A DNA stretch of 50,124 bases, from the NCBI GenBank assembly GCA_025201865.1, contig MU602753.1:1-50124 (forward strand), given 5' to 3'. The stretch comes from Ramicandelaber brevisporus (lineage: Eukaryota; Kickxellomycota; Ramicandelaberales; Ramicandelaberaceae). This document shows positions 1 through 9,440 of the stretch, one piece after another (the stretch's first letter is position 1; every line of letters begins with the position of its first letter). The notes below the pieces were generated by a model, which had not been told where the DNA came from, did no database searches, and saw nothing but the letters and a program-made list of their open reading frames with translations. The translations under genes and the position numbers were made by a program.

Positions 1-298
1 TCCATCAGCAAATGCATCGATATTGACACCAATAACACCAGCTCCAGCTCCAGCTCCAGCTCCAACTCCAGCTCCAACTTCAGCTTCAATCAGCAGTGAT
101 CCATTTGCTCAGCTCTTCGCGCCTCCTCCCAGTGCCACAGTTGCCACCTCCATTCTTGGAACCACATCACTCTTTGACCTTACGCAGGTTATATCACAAC
201 AATCAGAATCCACTATGCCACACACTACGGCTTCTCAAAGCAACAATACTATCGATCTTGATGCATTCATTCGCAGCATTTGTAACCCACCATCTTAA
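1..298 (+). CDS. 3' end of an unrecognised low-complexity protein (partial)
   Basis: The reading frame is open from the left edge of the window (codons from base 2) to a TAA at 296-298, so this is the C-terminal ~98 residues of a gene that starts outside. It opens with a Pro-Ala repeat (APAPAPTPAPT), continues Ser/Thr/Gln-rich, and ends in a short acidic/hydrophobic tail (IDLDAFIRSICNPPS). No domain is recognisable and no function is assigned. The first ATG-like codon inside this frame is a TTG at 23, which is not a credible start because the frame is open upstream of it. Confidence 0.55.
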   Translation, partial: PSANASILTPITPAPAPAPAPTPAPTSASISSDPFAQLFAPPPSATVATSILGTTSLFDLTQVISQQSESTMPHTTASQSNNTIDLDAFIRSICNPPS

Positions 299-654
299 TC
301 AGTCCTCATGTTTTATAGTTTAAATTCTCCTTTTTTACAGCAAGAAACAATCGTCATTGAAGTGATTGGTCAAGTTAGCTAGCCAGAGTCAGATGGCTAT
401 TACGGCTCTCACTGTAACTGCTGCAACTTCAACTGCAACTGCAACAGACGATAGAGCTGCAGTAAGAACAGCTGCAGGCTACTCATTTACCTCGTTGTGT
501 CTACATATCTAAAGTATTGTTTGTATTTGCACTGCCTAACCTTGTGAATGTGGTGTAGCGTGGGCAGATGTTGATACCACCGAACAAACTTTATTCTTTT
601 TTGTTTTTTTGTTTTTTCTTCCTTCTGCATCTCGATTGATCTTGCTGGTTCGTC
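299..654. other. Intergenic region before COX16
   Basis: No coding signal seen. It holds the 3' flank of the left-edge gene and the upstream region of COX16. There is an ACTGCAACT-type repeat near 415-450 and a T-rich tract at about 594-620 shortly before the COX16 start codon. Confidence 0.5.
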
Positions 655-1023
655 ATGTCATCACCGTTCCGGATAAAACACAGGATCACAGAGCCTGGAG
701 CTAATACCGGTAGCTCTGCAGGCTTCAACAGGCACAAGATCGCTGCGCTTTGGGTTCAGCAGGTGCGGAAACGGCCGTTCATCTTCTTTGGATTGCCATT
801 TATCGGCGTTATTGTCGTCGGCAGCTTCATGCTGCAATCCCTCACAAACACTCGATATGAACTGCGGGCACAAAAAGTTCAGGCACTGTCAAAGGAGGAC
901 GAGCTGAAGATCAGCAAGACTAAGAGAAAGCTGTCGTTGCAGGAAGAGTACTTTAGATTGATGGCGCATCAAGACGAGAATTACGAGATGGTGCGCGTAC
1001 CACGGCCACCTGGCGAAGACTAA
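655..1023 (+). CDS. COX16: Cytochrome c oxidase assembly protein Cox16
   Basis: Small mitochondrial inner-membrane protein of 122 residues that assists assembly of complex IV; in other organisms it acts with the Cox1/Cox2 metallation machinery. A single membrane segment (about residues 41-63, starting FIFFGLPFIGVIVVG) follows a basic N-terminus. After it comes the family signature, RYE followed by a charged helix and an SLQEEYFRL block, and the typical tail ending in PRPPGE. The length fits the family (about 100-140). The start is the first ATG of the frame and lies just after a T-rich leader. Family identity is clear from the whole-protein pattern. Confidence 0.9.
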   Translation: MSSPFRIKHRITEPGANTGSSAGFNRHKIAALWVQQVRKRPFIFFGLPFIGVIVVGSFMLQSLTNTRYELRAQKVQALSKEDELKISKTKRKLSLQEEYFRLMAHQDENYEMVRVPRPPGED

Positions 1024-1444
1024 ACTACTCACAGTCCCCCTCCCTTTCATCCATCATGTATAGACTAGTATTGTGTTTTTAAAGCATCCAGGCGCAATTT
1101 GAGCTGTGGCTTTTGGACCAGCCTCCAGGAACACCGCAATATGGCCTGATCTTCATTTAGAGCAAGCACTCGTAGTATCCGTAGAACCAAGCTGATGATT
1201 CATCGCAGCCCAGTAACAATCAGCATCTCGAGTGCTTCATCTCAGCATTGCTCCAACCCATCATCTCGCAGTCAAACTGACGAAGTGAACAACACTAGAT
1301 GGTGGCAATCGTAGCCGCACTTGGTAAAATCCGAATCCACATTGTTCCTAATTGTGCTGTTTTTTTTTCCTTCTGAGTTCTGAACTGTTCTCAACCCCAG
1401 CACTCAAAAAATATACTCCCTCCTTTTTCTGCTGGTAGCTCGAG
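1024..1444. other. Intergenic region between COX16 and the ADCK1-like gene
   Basis: No coding signal or RNA gene seen. The last ~90 bases before the next start codon include a T-tract (1361-1370) and an A-rich patch (1406-1413), plausible promoter elements but not assignable to a named factor. Confidence 0.45.
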
Positions 1445-1567
1445 ATGCTCAGCAGATTGACTTCGGTGCAGCTACGAAGGCAGCCAGCAAGGCGACTCGG
1501 CCTCAGCCATGCTCTGCCTGCTCACCACCGCGCTCTCCAACCACGACTCTTATCGTCTTCTTCACAA

Positions 1568-1605
<38 letters not shown>

Positions 1606-3871
1606 AAGTGGCGGCCGATTCTGGAGATATACACTGCTGGCTTCCGGTGTTGGATATGGTGCACTGTACGCAACATCAGAAGAGACCCGTGACTTTTCTG
1701 AAGCAGTAGTTCGATGCTCTCGAGCTGCGGCCGTGGCAGCTGTGCTCATTGCTGACTACTCAATGCTAATCAAAAGTCGCCCATCGTCGCTTGCACCATC
1801 TACCGAATCTGATACCATCAACGACCCACTGCAGCAGCAACAGCAGCGTGAATATACAGCCGAAGAACAGGCGTATTTTGAACGACGCAGCGCTGTTCAT
1901 AGACGGTCGGCCATTCGAATGCGCGAAGCTCTCAACCGCAATGGCGGTGTGTACATCAAACTTGGACAGCACCTCGCAGCTCTGACGTACGTACTTCCGC
2001 GCGAGTGGACGGAACCCATGGCAGCGCTACAGGACAAGTGCCAGACCACTCCATTTGAAGATGTTGAGCAGCTGCTTCTCACCGAACTTGGTATTGAGCG
2101 GCTGGATGATGTTTTCGAATCGTTTGAACGAGAGCCCGTTGGAACAGCTTCACTGGCACAAGTGCATCGCGCAGTGCTAAAGCCCGGTGCAATGGCTGTG
2201 CTGAACGCTGCCACGCAAGTCCCATCTTCAACAGCAGGCACAGATACACTGCATCCTCATTTGCAGCACCAGTCTTCGCAGTCTATTCTTGGGATCGACA
2301 AGACTGCTTCAGCGCAACCCAACAACGCCACTCGAGCCGTTGCTGTCAAGATTCAGCATCCATATCTCCAAAAGCACGCTGGAATCGATGCTCGCACGAT
2401 TGGCGCTATAGTCCGGCTGGTAAAGAAGGTTCTGCCTGAATTCAGCTTTGAGTGGCTTGCTGATGAGCTGCGTGAAAGTTTACCTCGCGAGCTGGATTTC
2501 CGCCATGAGTGGTCCAACGCTGAACAGGTCCGTGCTAACTTTGCTGCCACTTCTCAAGATAGTCTGACTATTCCGAAAATGCACCTGGCTCGCAAACGGG
2601 TGCTGATGATGGAGTTCATTGAAGGTAGTCGCCCCGATGACATTGCGTATCTGCATAAGCATGAGATTCGTCCAGAACGAGTTGCTGCCCGCCTTACTCA
2701 AGTGTTCAACGAGATGGTTTACACCCATGGATTTGTGCACTGCGATCCCCACCCTGGCAACATGCTGGTGCGGCCGCGTCGTGATTTGGCAGGTGCTGGT
2801 CATCGTTCTCTTATGAGCAAATATGGAGATTTCGTCAGCTCAGTGTTTGCCATCGTTTCATCTGCTGTGCTTCGCACTGTGGTTGGAGCATTTACAGTTG
2901 TAGCCATTCCTATTGCCAATATTGCTCAAGCCTCATCTCACCTGATTCCGCATCGTTCCCCTTCTCACAAGTCAAACGATGCGGATATGGTTCGCGCGCT
3001 GACGATGGCAGCCAAGTCACTGTGGAACATGTCATCTCCAGAATCCATCAAACGAGCCATCTCTTCTCCATCCTCAACCACCTCACTCGACAACTTTGAT
3101 TTGGTACTTCTTGATCATGGCCTGTATCGCACTGTTGATCACTCAACATCCACCAACTACGCAAAACTGTGGCTTGCAATGTTCAACGGCGATGAACGTG
3201 GTATCGAGCGCTATTCACGGCGTCTATTGAACGGCGACGGTGCATATCGTGTCCTGGCAGTCATGCTAACTGGACGTGCTTGGCAAGCTATCGAAAAGGC
3301 TAAGGTCGGCAGCGGCGAGTACAGAGATGGCGCCGAGAACCGTGCTTTGGCAGAAGGAGCCGGTGATTTCCTGGGAGACGTGGCAGATATCCTGGCGAAG
3401 CTACCGCGCCAGGTTGTATTCTTGCTCAAGACTTCAGACTTGCTTCGAGGTGTCACTGAATCGCTCGCTCAGGGCATGATCGATACAAAGCCATCTCTGT
3501 CCAAATCCATGACGGCTAATCTGACAACCACAGCATCTGCTTTGGCACCACCCATGACCGGTACATTGGATCAAGCCCATACCTCGCTGTCTCCATCCGA
3601 ACAATCGCTGATTGCCTCTGTCCACATGCTGACTGGAATCTTGACATGGCGTGCTTGCCTTGCAGCTGTTCGCCATGAACAGCATTCCGCTAGCGATGAA
3701 GACGAGGATGACCAGAATGTGGTGTCTGGTGTCCTGCCGGAATGGGCTCGTTCATCGGTTGATACAATCCAGCGTCGTGCATCGGCATGGTGTCGATACG
3801 TTGTGGCCGATGCACCTCTCATGGTTGCTGAAAAGTGGATAAACCTGCATCTACTGCTCTCTAATAACTGA
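1445..3871 (+). CDS. MCP2: ADCK1/Mcp2(Cqd2)-type atypical kinase of the UbiB/ABC1 family, mitochondrial
   Basis: An 808-residue member of the UbiB/ABC1 (ADCK) family, whose fungal ADCK1-like members sit in the mitochondrial inner membrane and influence lipid and coenzyme Q homeostasis. The N-terminus is basic, as in a presequence, then has a polyQ run (about residues 43-51) and a hydrophobic stretch. Family motifs are visible: the KxGQ motif (YIKLGQ), the Ala-rich loop (GTASLAQVHRA), the ATP-site lysine K302 in VAVKIQHP, the ExD motif (RELDF), the catalytic loop HCDPHPGN (D434), and DHG in place of DFG (D557), which is typical of the ADCK1 branch. About 120 residues separate D434 and D557 and include a long hydrophobic segment; relatives have only a few tens of residues there (see findings). 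Subfamily assignment is inferred from the DHGLY motif. Confidence 0.85.
1574..1598 (+). repeat. CAG trinucleotide run encoding polyQ
   Basis: Uninterrupted CAG repeats inside the ADCK1-like gene encode a glutamine run just after the presequence-like N-terminus. Length polymorphism between strains is likely. Confidence 0.85.
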
Positions 3872-4055
3872 AATGGTTAAAATACACGTACATACTCAAC
3901 TCTCTGCTCACATTGTATCCCAGATGCAAGTCTTTGTGTCTTTATGCAAGGACTGTGCACACATCCTGCATTGCAAACTCTCGCAACAGTTGCCGCCCTT
4001 TCGAGACTGAATTTTTTTTTGAAAGAAAAAAGCATAAAGTAGACGCACGAACACG

Positions 4056-5503
4056 ATGCCAGACACACCGCCATCACGCTCAGCCACGCCTGTTCCACCA
4101 GCAGAGGTCGTTGCACCAGCAGAGTCAGTAGCGCCGGTAGCGCCAGCTAGCCTGACGCCAGCTGAGCAGGCACGCTTGAGACGCGAGGCTCGTCAGAAGA
4201 AGATTCTTGCACGAGGCAGCGATCGCTTGAGCCGCATCAAGTCCACGTTCACCGGCGAACCTGTCGAAGCTGCCACAGAACAATCTGCAGATCAGCCGCC
4301 AGCAAGTGCCACATCAGCTGAGCAACAGACACAGACACAGACACAGACGTCGCCGAAGCCTCTTGAGTTGGCGGAGCATTTCACTGAGCCTGCGCCTCGG
4401 AACAATCTGCAGATCAGCCGCCAGCAAGTGCCACATCAGCTGAGCAACAGACACAGACACAGACACAGACGTCGCCGAAGCCTCTTGAGTTAGCGGAGCA
4501 TTTCACCGAGCCTGCGCCTCGTCGACGTGTATCGACACGCCGTCGCATTGTACCAGTTGATGATGAACGCGAGCACCAGGTGCGCTCACCAAGACACGAG
4601 GCAGATGATGGCTCTCGTAGGCTTCCATCATTTGCCAACATATCGGCATCTTCACCATCATCAGAGTTTGATTCACCAGCTTTGAATGATGCTGAAAGCA
4701 GTCCTGGTTCTCCAGAGAATGCGGATGTGCCTCTTTTGGCGCGCCAGTTTGCCGACTTACTCGGAGTGAATCCAGGCGATGCTCCGGGATTGAATGCACT
4801 CCTAGGTCAGCATCAGCAGCCCCAGCGACCAAGAGGCAGACTGGAAAGATTGAAAGACACTTTGATTACGAAGGCGATTACATCCCTGGCTGGAGTTGGG
4901 CCGGGTTCATTTGATGAATCCGCGGGAACTGGTTCGTTGTTTGGCGGTCACCAGCAATCGTCACAGCAGCATCAGCCAGGCACTCATGTTGGAGGCGGCC
5001 GGATGTCAACTCCAGTGCGTGTCTTGCTACTGCGCCGTGCTGCCACAGTTGTTCCAATTGCCTTCCTGGTATTCCTCGCCATCATGCGTGAGTTCCGCAG
5101 CGATTCATACCTGATGAGCGGCAGCGACAGTGGTCTTGTGCCTGATACTGTCGAGCGCTTTGGTAATCTTCGTTATGCTGCCCCAGATACTCTGCTCGGC
5201 GGCTGGGCGAATGCTGCTCCAGTGCTTTGGTACTTTATTACATTGCGGCTGACATTTGCGCTCGCCTACTTTGTGTATACAGCACGACATGGCGGCGCAG
5301 AGGCGATGGTTCGTCCTGAAGGCAATATCGAGAATGCATTGTCTGGATTCCTCACTCCAAACTCTACTCAAATACTACGAGTTGCTCGATCATCAATTCG
5401 CTCCGTTGTAGATGGATTGAGCTTTATGCTTTTGTTTACGGCGGCTGTCGTGCTTTACTCATCAGTATCAACATCATCAGCCAATGACACTATTAAACCA
5501 TAA
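4056..5503 (+). CDS. GET2: GET2/CAMLG-like tail-anchored protein insertion receptor, frame broken by a tandem duplication
   Basis: Get2 (with Get1) forms the ER-membrane receptor for Get3 carrying tail-anchored proteins. The N-terminal part begins at ATG 4056 and has the basic Get3-binding motif at residues 38-61 (RLRREARQKK then GSDRLSRI). The C-terminal part (open frame to 5503) has three membrane segments at about 5020-5085, 5212-5283 and 5413-5466, matching Get2/CAML topology. The halves lie in different frames because a 122-bp segment (4278-4399) is repeated directly at 4400-4521; the first frame stops at 4493. Counting one copy only, the gene would be 1326 bp and encode 441 residues, a multiple of three. 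Either the assembly joined two alleles or the gene is truly frameshifted. Product identity is inferred from the motif plus topology. Confidence 0.78.
4278..4521 (+). repeat. Direct tandem duplication, 2 x 122 bp
   Basis: Copy 1 is 4278-4399 and copy 2 is 4400-4521. They differ at only two positions (4370 G versus 4492 A; 4385 T versus 4507 C). Both changes are silent third-position changes when each copy is read in its own frame (frame of 4056 for copy 1, frame of the 3' part for copy 2). The unit contains a short (ACACAG)n-like run. Confidence 0.95.
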
Positions 5504-5597
5504 ATTAACTTTAGTATATTCTTTTTAGTATTCATTAAACTTTTTTCTTAAATGAAGGAAGGAATGCCATGGAATAGGAAATGATGGCAGCACTCTT

Positions 5598-7343
5598 TTA
5601 TAATGATGTAGTCTGCAGATTATTCAACAGCTGCGTCACTTCATTGCGCAAATCAAACTTCATGGGCAGGCTCCGGACACGACGTCCCGGCGTATTGGAG
5701 TCCTCGTTGCCATTGCTATTGCCATCGGCGCTTGGTGGGATAGCCGGTGACATTGAGTTGTCAACACCGGGGATCGGGCCAATGTGACCGCTGATCTTGT
5801 TAGATGAATCAGGCGTGTTGCCAAAGTCGAAGCCGCCAGTGCCTCCAAACTTTGAACCAGAGCCATCATTGGGCAGCATACCGGTGTTGAAACCGCCTGC
5901 GCCATCCACATTGCCAGATACACCGCCAGTTCCAGCTGAACCCGCACCATTGCCAGTGCCGAATCCGGCAAACGTGAAGCCCGGTCCACCAGCGCCAAAC
6001 TGGAAGCCGCCTTGAGTGATACCGCCACCGTTCATCGAGCCGCTGACGCCGTTTGGACTCGCCTTGAAGTCACCGCCAGCGTTGAACGAGCCGGAGATAC
6101 CATTAACGTTGCCCTTGTCGTCAGTGTTCACGGAAACCGAACCGAGACCAGGAATGGGAATGTCGACATTGACTGGGACCGGAACCGGAGGCAGTGGCGG
6201 CTGTGGGAAAGCAGTGGCTGTGGGCAAGATTACCGGTGTAACCGGGAGAGGATTCCATGAGTTTGACGGGTTTCCACCAGATGTTGGCGGAGCATTGCCA
6301 TGATAGCCAGTTGTACCGTCGCCACCAGGACCATAATCGCCGCCAGAGCCGGTACCAGGGCCAGTCGAGCCTCCGCCGCCATTGCCTGGGCCACTGCCTC
6401 CGCTGCCAGGTCCACCTGTGCCAGTTCCTGGGCCGCCACTACCATTACCAGGTCCGCCAGTGCCATTGCCTGGGCCACCAGTGCCTGGTCCTCCATTGCC
6501 TGGTCCTGTTGAGCCACCGTTACCAGGGCCTCCAGTTCCAGGGCCAGAGCCGTTTCCAGGGCCAGAACCCGGACCACTTGGTCCATAGTCACCGCCTGTG
6601 CCAGAACCTGGACCACCTGGCCCATAGTCACCTCCTGCACCAGGGCCACCCGTACCAGGGCCACCCGTACCTGGACCGCCTGTGCCTGGACCGCCGGTTC
6701 CTGGACCTCCAGTGCCTGGGCCGCCTGTACCTGGGCCGCCTGGACCGTAGTCACCAGATGGTGGTGGTTTTGCTTGATAGCTTGTGGTCGGCGGCGTGGT
6801 AGTTGGTGGTGGTGTGGTAGTCGGTGGAGTAGTTGTCGGCGGAGTAGTTGTCGGCGGAGGTGTGGTGGTAGGAGGTGTAGTTGTTGGTGGGGTGGTGGTA
6901 GGAGGGGTGGTAGTAGGCGGTGGAGTGGTTGTTGGTGGAGTGGTTGTTGGTGGAGTGGTCGTTGGTGGGGGCTTGTATGTTGGTGGCGGTTGGTTCGTGT
7001 TGGTGGGTTGAACCGACGCCGTGTAAGCTGGCGTGGATGGCGGTGGCGGAGATGGCACTTGTGGCTTCGGTGTTGGTACTGCTGTTGGCGCAACAGCAGC
7101 TGTATAAGACGGAGCAGCAGTAGCAGAGTATGCACCGGGGGCAGAAATAGCAGCGTTGGTCGGCATCATATCAGGCATGGCATCAGGAGCATCAGGAGCA
7201 TTAACAGTGTCAGTGATGTCATCCATTTGGCGTCCAATGGGTTTGGCCTTTGTAGACGGATGCTGCTTGATGGCGGCAGAGTCAACCGAAGCCGGCATTG
7301 TGCTGAGCGCCAATGCAACGAGCAAAGCGATGTAAGCCTTCAT
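5598..7343 (-). CDS. Secreted Pro/Thr- and Gly/Pro-rich repeat protein
   Basis: No known family recognised. The protein has 581 residues when started at the ATG at 7343; an in-frame TTG further upstream is not needed. It begins with a clear signal peptide (MKAYIALLVALALS...). Then come a Pro-rich linker, PPTTTPP repeats (about residues 120-185), a long GTGGPG/GPGNG region (about 195-340), and a Gly/Asn-rich part with imperfect repeats built around [IV]SG-x4-GG (about 410-540). The tail has a dibasic RR followed by a 26-residue segment starting VRSLPMKF. This composition resembles fungal cell-wall or matrix proteins; no GPI-anchor signal is seen. Extracellular location is inferred from the signal peptide; function is unknown. 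Confidence 0.75.
   Translation of the reverse strand: MKAYIALLVALALSTMPASVDSAAIKQHPSTKAKPIGRQMDDITDTVNAPDAPDAMPDMMPTNAAISAPGAYSATAAPSYTAAVAPTAVPTPKPQVPSPPPPSTPAYTASVQPTNTNQPPPTYKPPPTTTPPTTTPPTTTPPPTTTPPTTTPPTTTPPTTTPPPTTTPPTTTPPTTTPPPTTTPPTTSYQAKPPPSGDYGPGGPGTGGPGTGGPGTGGPGTGGPGTGGPGTGGPGAGGDYGPGGPGSGTGGDYGPSGPGSGPGNGSGPGTGGPGNGGSTGPGNGGPGTGGPGNGTGGPGNGSGGPGTGTGGPGSGGSGPGNGGGGSTGPGTGSGGDYGPGGDGTTGYHGNAPPTSGGNPSNSWNPLPVTPVILPTATAFPQPPLPPVPVPVNVDIPIPGLGSVSVNTDDKGNVNGISGSFNAGGDFKASPNGVSGSMNGGGITQGGFQFGAGGPGFTFAGFGTGNGAGSAGTGGVSGNVDGAGGFNTGMLPNDGSGSKFGGTGGFDFGNTPDSSNKISGHIGPIPGVDNSMSPAIPPSADGNSNGNEDSNTPGRRVRSLPMKFDLRNEVTQLLNNLQTTSL
6370..6760 (-). repeat. Minisatellite encoding Gly-Pro-Gly repeats
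   Basis: Degenerate short repeats of the type CCAGGxCCxCCxGTxCC on the plus strand encode the TGGPG/NGGPG tract of the secreted protein. Copies vary at third positions, so the array is old or under protein-level selection. Confidence 0.8.
6781..6970 (-). repeat. Minisatellite encoding Pro-Thr repeats
   Basis: GGTGGxGTxGTxGTxGG-type repeats on the plus strand encode the PPTTTPP tract of the secreted protein. The array is degenerate at silent positions. Confidence 0.8.
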
Positions 7344-7591
7344 TAGTATGAAGATTAGCAATTAGATAAGGTTGTAAGGGGAAAGGAAAGAAAAAAGAGT
7401 GAGTGAGTAAGTTAATTAGGTGAGTTGAATGGTGGAAAGAGAACAATGCTGCTGGTCAAACTGGGAAGGATGGACGGATGGAGGCATTCCTCGGGCTGAT
7501 TTGTATAGTCGTCGCTGTATATTAGGCAATGTTCTTGTATAGTGCCGAGTTAATTAATCAAAATTGTCTCCTGAAGTAGGGGGCGCTTAAA

Positions 7592-7606
7592 ATGTCAATT
7601 TGACAT
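7592..7606. promoter_or_regulatory. Palindromic TGTCA/TGACA element
   Basis: A near-perfect palindrome, ATGTCAA and TTGACAT around one central base, lies about 250 bp upstream of the start of the secreted-protein gene. TGTCA/TGACA half-sites are the type bound by TALE-class homeodomain proteins; that link is inference only. Confidence 0.3.
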
Positions 7607-7677
7607 AAACATAGAGGAGTCTGCATTGCCTCCTATCTAATTTGGTGGTTTAATGACTATTTCTTCTTTCCTTAACG

Positions 7678-7700
7678 TATCTAAAACGTCACTTTAGATA
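7678..7700. promoter_or_regulatory. Inverted repeat with GATA-type half-sites
   Basis: TATCTAAA and TTTAGATA form an 8-bp inverted repeat around a 7-base spacer containing ACGTCA. The right arm runs into AGATAAG, a consensus WGATAR site. It lies between the end of the cysteine dioxygenase gene and the start of the secreted-protein gene, so it could be a regulatory site for the latter or a 3'-UTR hairpin of the former. Confidence 0.3.
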
Positions 7701-7870
7701 AGAGCCTGATTGCGGCATGACTTGCGCTACTTTACAAGATTTGAGGAGGTGGGGGGACAGTCATTGCGATTCTCGAAGTAGCGTTTAGCTGCTCTTCAGT
7801 TCATTAAGTATCCTTTAAAACAAAACAAAACAGCTAGAGTCACACTAAAACAAAGCAAGTGAGGAATAAA

Positions 7871-8734
7871 TTAGGCGGCAACGGCAACGGACTTGCCTTC
7901 CTTGACGGCGCATGCCGGAGTTGGTGCGTCCGTAGCTGGAGAATCGGCGCCAGTAGCAGATGCTGACATTGGCGGAGACCGGGCAGTCGCGCTGTCTGGA
8001 GTCTCCTGCGAGTCGGTAACGCTCTCCGGCTTGCAGCCATCAGGCAGCGTCGAGATTCTCACACCATCCTTTGAGAAGAACACCTGGCACGACACAGCAC
8101 GGGCTGCGCCAGTGCGCTCATTGAACATCTTACAGATACGAATTGGTGGAGAGTACAGGTGCAGCGAAACGGCCGGCTCCGAGTCCGACGCATTCGACAC
8201 CCGGTGCAGGCCAATGCGATCATGGATATAGGTGACTTCGTCCTTGCCAAGCGTCATCTTCTGCATAACCTCCATCGACTTGGCATCCTCGTCGCTAACC
8301 TCGGACGGAGTGGCTTCGTTTGGATTCGGCCAGGCGTACCGGGTTTCCGTCAGGTTGCCGCTCAGCACCTTCATCACACAGTGGCTGTTTGCGTGGTCGT
8401 GAATGGCGCTTTGGTGGCCAGGACCCCAGCACAAAACAATCAGATTGTATTCGGCACCTTCAACGCCAGCATCAACGAGGTTGCGAGTGTAGCGGTACTT
8501 GTCAAACAGAGCAAAGCGCTGCCATTCGACTGGGTTGGAGTTGTAGCCGTTCATGAGCTGCACAATGTAAGAAACGTCGACGCCCGCCGAGGTGAGGCCG
8601 CCGGTGCCGAGGTAGTCACGGAGACCGGAAACGAGCTGGTCGAGATTCTCGGGCAGAGAAACTGGACCCTTGCCAACGGTGGAGTGGTCGTGCTCTGGGA
8701 TAGACGCCGTGGTAGCAGCAGTAGCAGTGCTCAT
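7871..8734 (-). CDS. CDO1: Cysteine dioxygenase (thiol dioxygenase, cupin fold)
   Basis: Converts L-cysteine to cysteine sulfinate with O2 and a non-haem Fe(II), controlling cysteine level and feeding sulfur and taurine-type metabolism in the cytosol. It has 287 residues from the ATG at 8734; extending upstream is possible only through non-ATG codons. Iron ligands H112, H114 (IHDHANSHC) and H177 (GLHRVSN) are all present. So are C119 and Y194, which form the Cys-Tyr crosslink of animal CDO, and the spacings 112-119 and 177-194 equal those of rat CDO (86-93, 140-157). The segment DSEPAVSLHLYSPP is nearly identical to the animal enzyme. About 60 residues at the C-terminus are Ser/Ala-rich and extend beyond the usual fold. 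Confidence 0.95.
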   Translation of the reverse strand: MSTATAATTASIPEHDHSTVGKGPVSLPENLDQLVSGLRDYLGTGGLTSAGVDVSYIVQLMNGYNSNPVEWQRFALFDKYRYTRNLVDAGVEGAEYNLIVLCWGPGHQSAIHDHANSHCVMKVLSGNLTETRYAWPNPNEATPSEVSDEDAKSMEVMQKMTLGKDEVTYIHDRIGLHRVSNASDSEPAVSLHLYSPPIRICKMFNERTGAARAVSCQVFFSKDGVRISTLPDGCKPESVTDSQETPDSATARSPPMSASATGADSPATDAPTPACAVKEGKSVAVAA

Positions 8735-9440
8735 TTGGAGGAAGCAGCTTGAACAAATACAAGGGAAGTTTGGAAGGCGGTGTGGGAATAAAAAAAAAGT
8801 GAGGTGAAGTGTGGAGCTGAGTGTGAGCGTGTCGGCGAGCAAGGATGGAGTGTATCAGGTGGTGTTGTTGGTAGTGGTGCTGGTGCTGGTTGCAGAGATG
8901 ACTGTCTGCTATTTCTATCGTCTCCTACGGGATAATATGATGACCGGAATCGGCCAATGGATGGCAAGGAGTGAGTCATTCAATGAACGGCAAGCCGTGC
9001 TGCAGCCAGTTGAGCCTCATTCCTCAACGTTGAGACTGGCAGGACTTACGCAGATATTACTGGCTTACATCACATTACTGGGGGAGGGGGAGAAGGGAAG
9101 GAAAAGGATATTGAGCATCGCAGTGACAGTGAGTTGATGCTGCTCCACAATCCACAGCATCGTGTGCGGTTCAACTTGCAGAACCAAAAATACAAAAACC
9201 CATGTCTGTTGATATTGGTCTCCGAAGGACATGTGATTTCATTTTCACGGCCGAAAGATATCAACGTGTGCACGCAGTCTCTTCATCACCGAGCGGCTGT
9301 CCGTTGCCCTCGTCTCCTCTGCCATCTCCAAGTTCTCCAAGCCTTTTCGTTCAAATCTCGCCTTGCCTGACAGCAACATCTGCAGCGACACCAGCAACAC
9401 CACCGGTAATAACAACAGCAACAGCAACAGCAACAGCGAG
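8735..9440. promoter_or_regulatory. Divergent promoter region between cysteine dioxygenase and enoyl-CoA isomerase
   Basis: About 700 bp separates two genes transcribed away from each other. No coding frame is convincing. It holds GT-rich repeats at 8855-8890 and an (AAC/CAG)-rich leader at 9405-9440 directly before the isomerase ATG. Confidence 0.5.

Noticed and set aside
6230..7135. Long alternative frames on both strands over the Gly/Pro-rich gene
   Set aside because: They are repeats of Gln/Leu/His or Val/Gly created by reading the minisatellite in other frames; the frame with the signal peptide is the real one.
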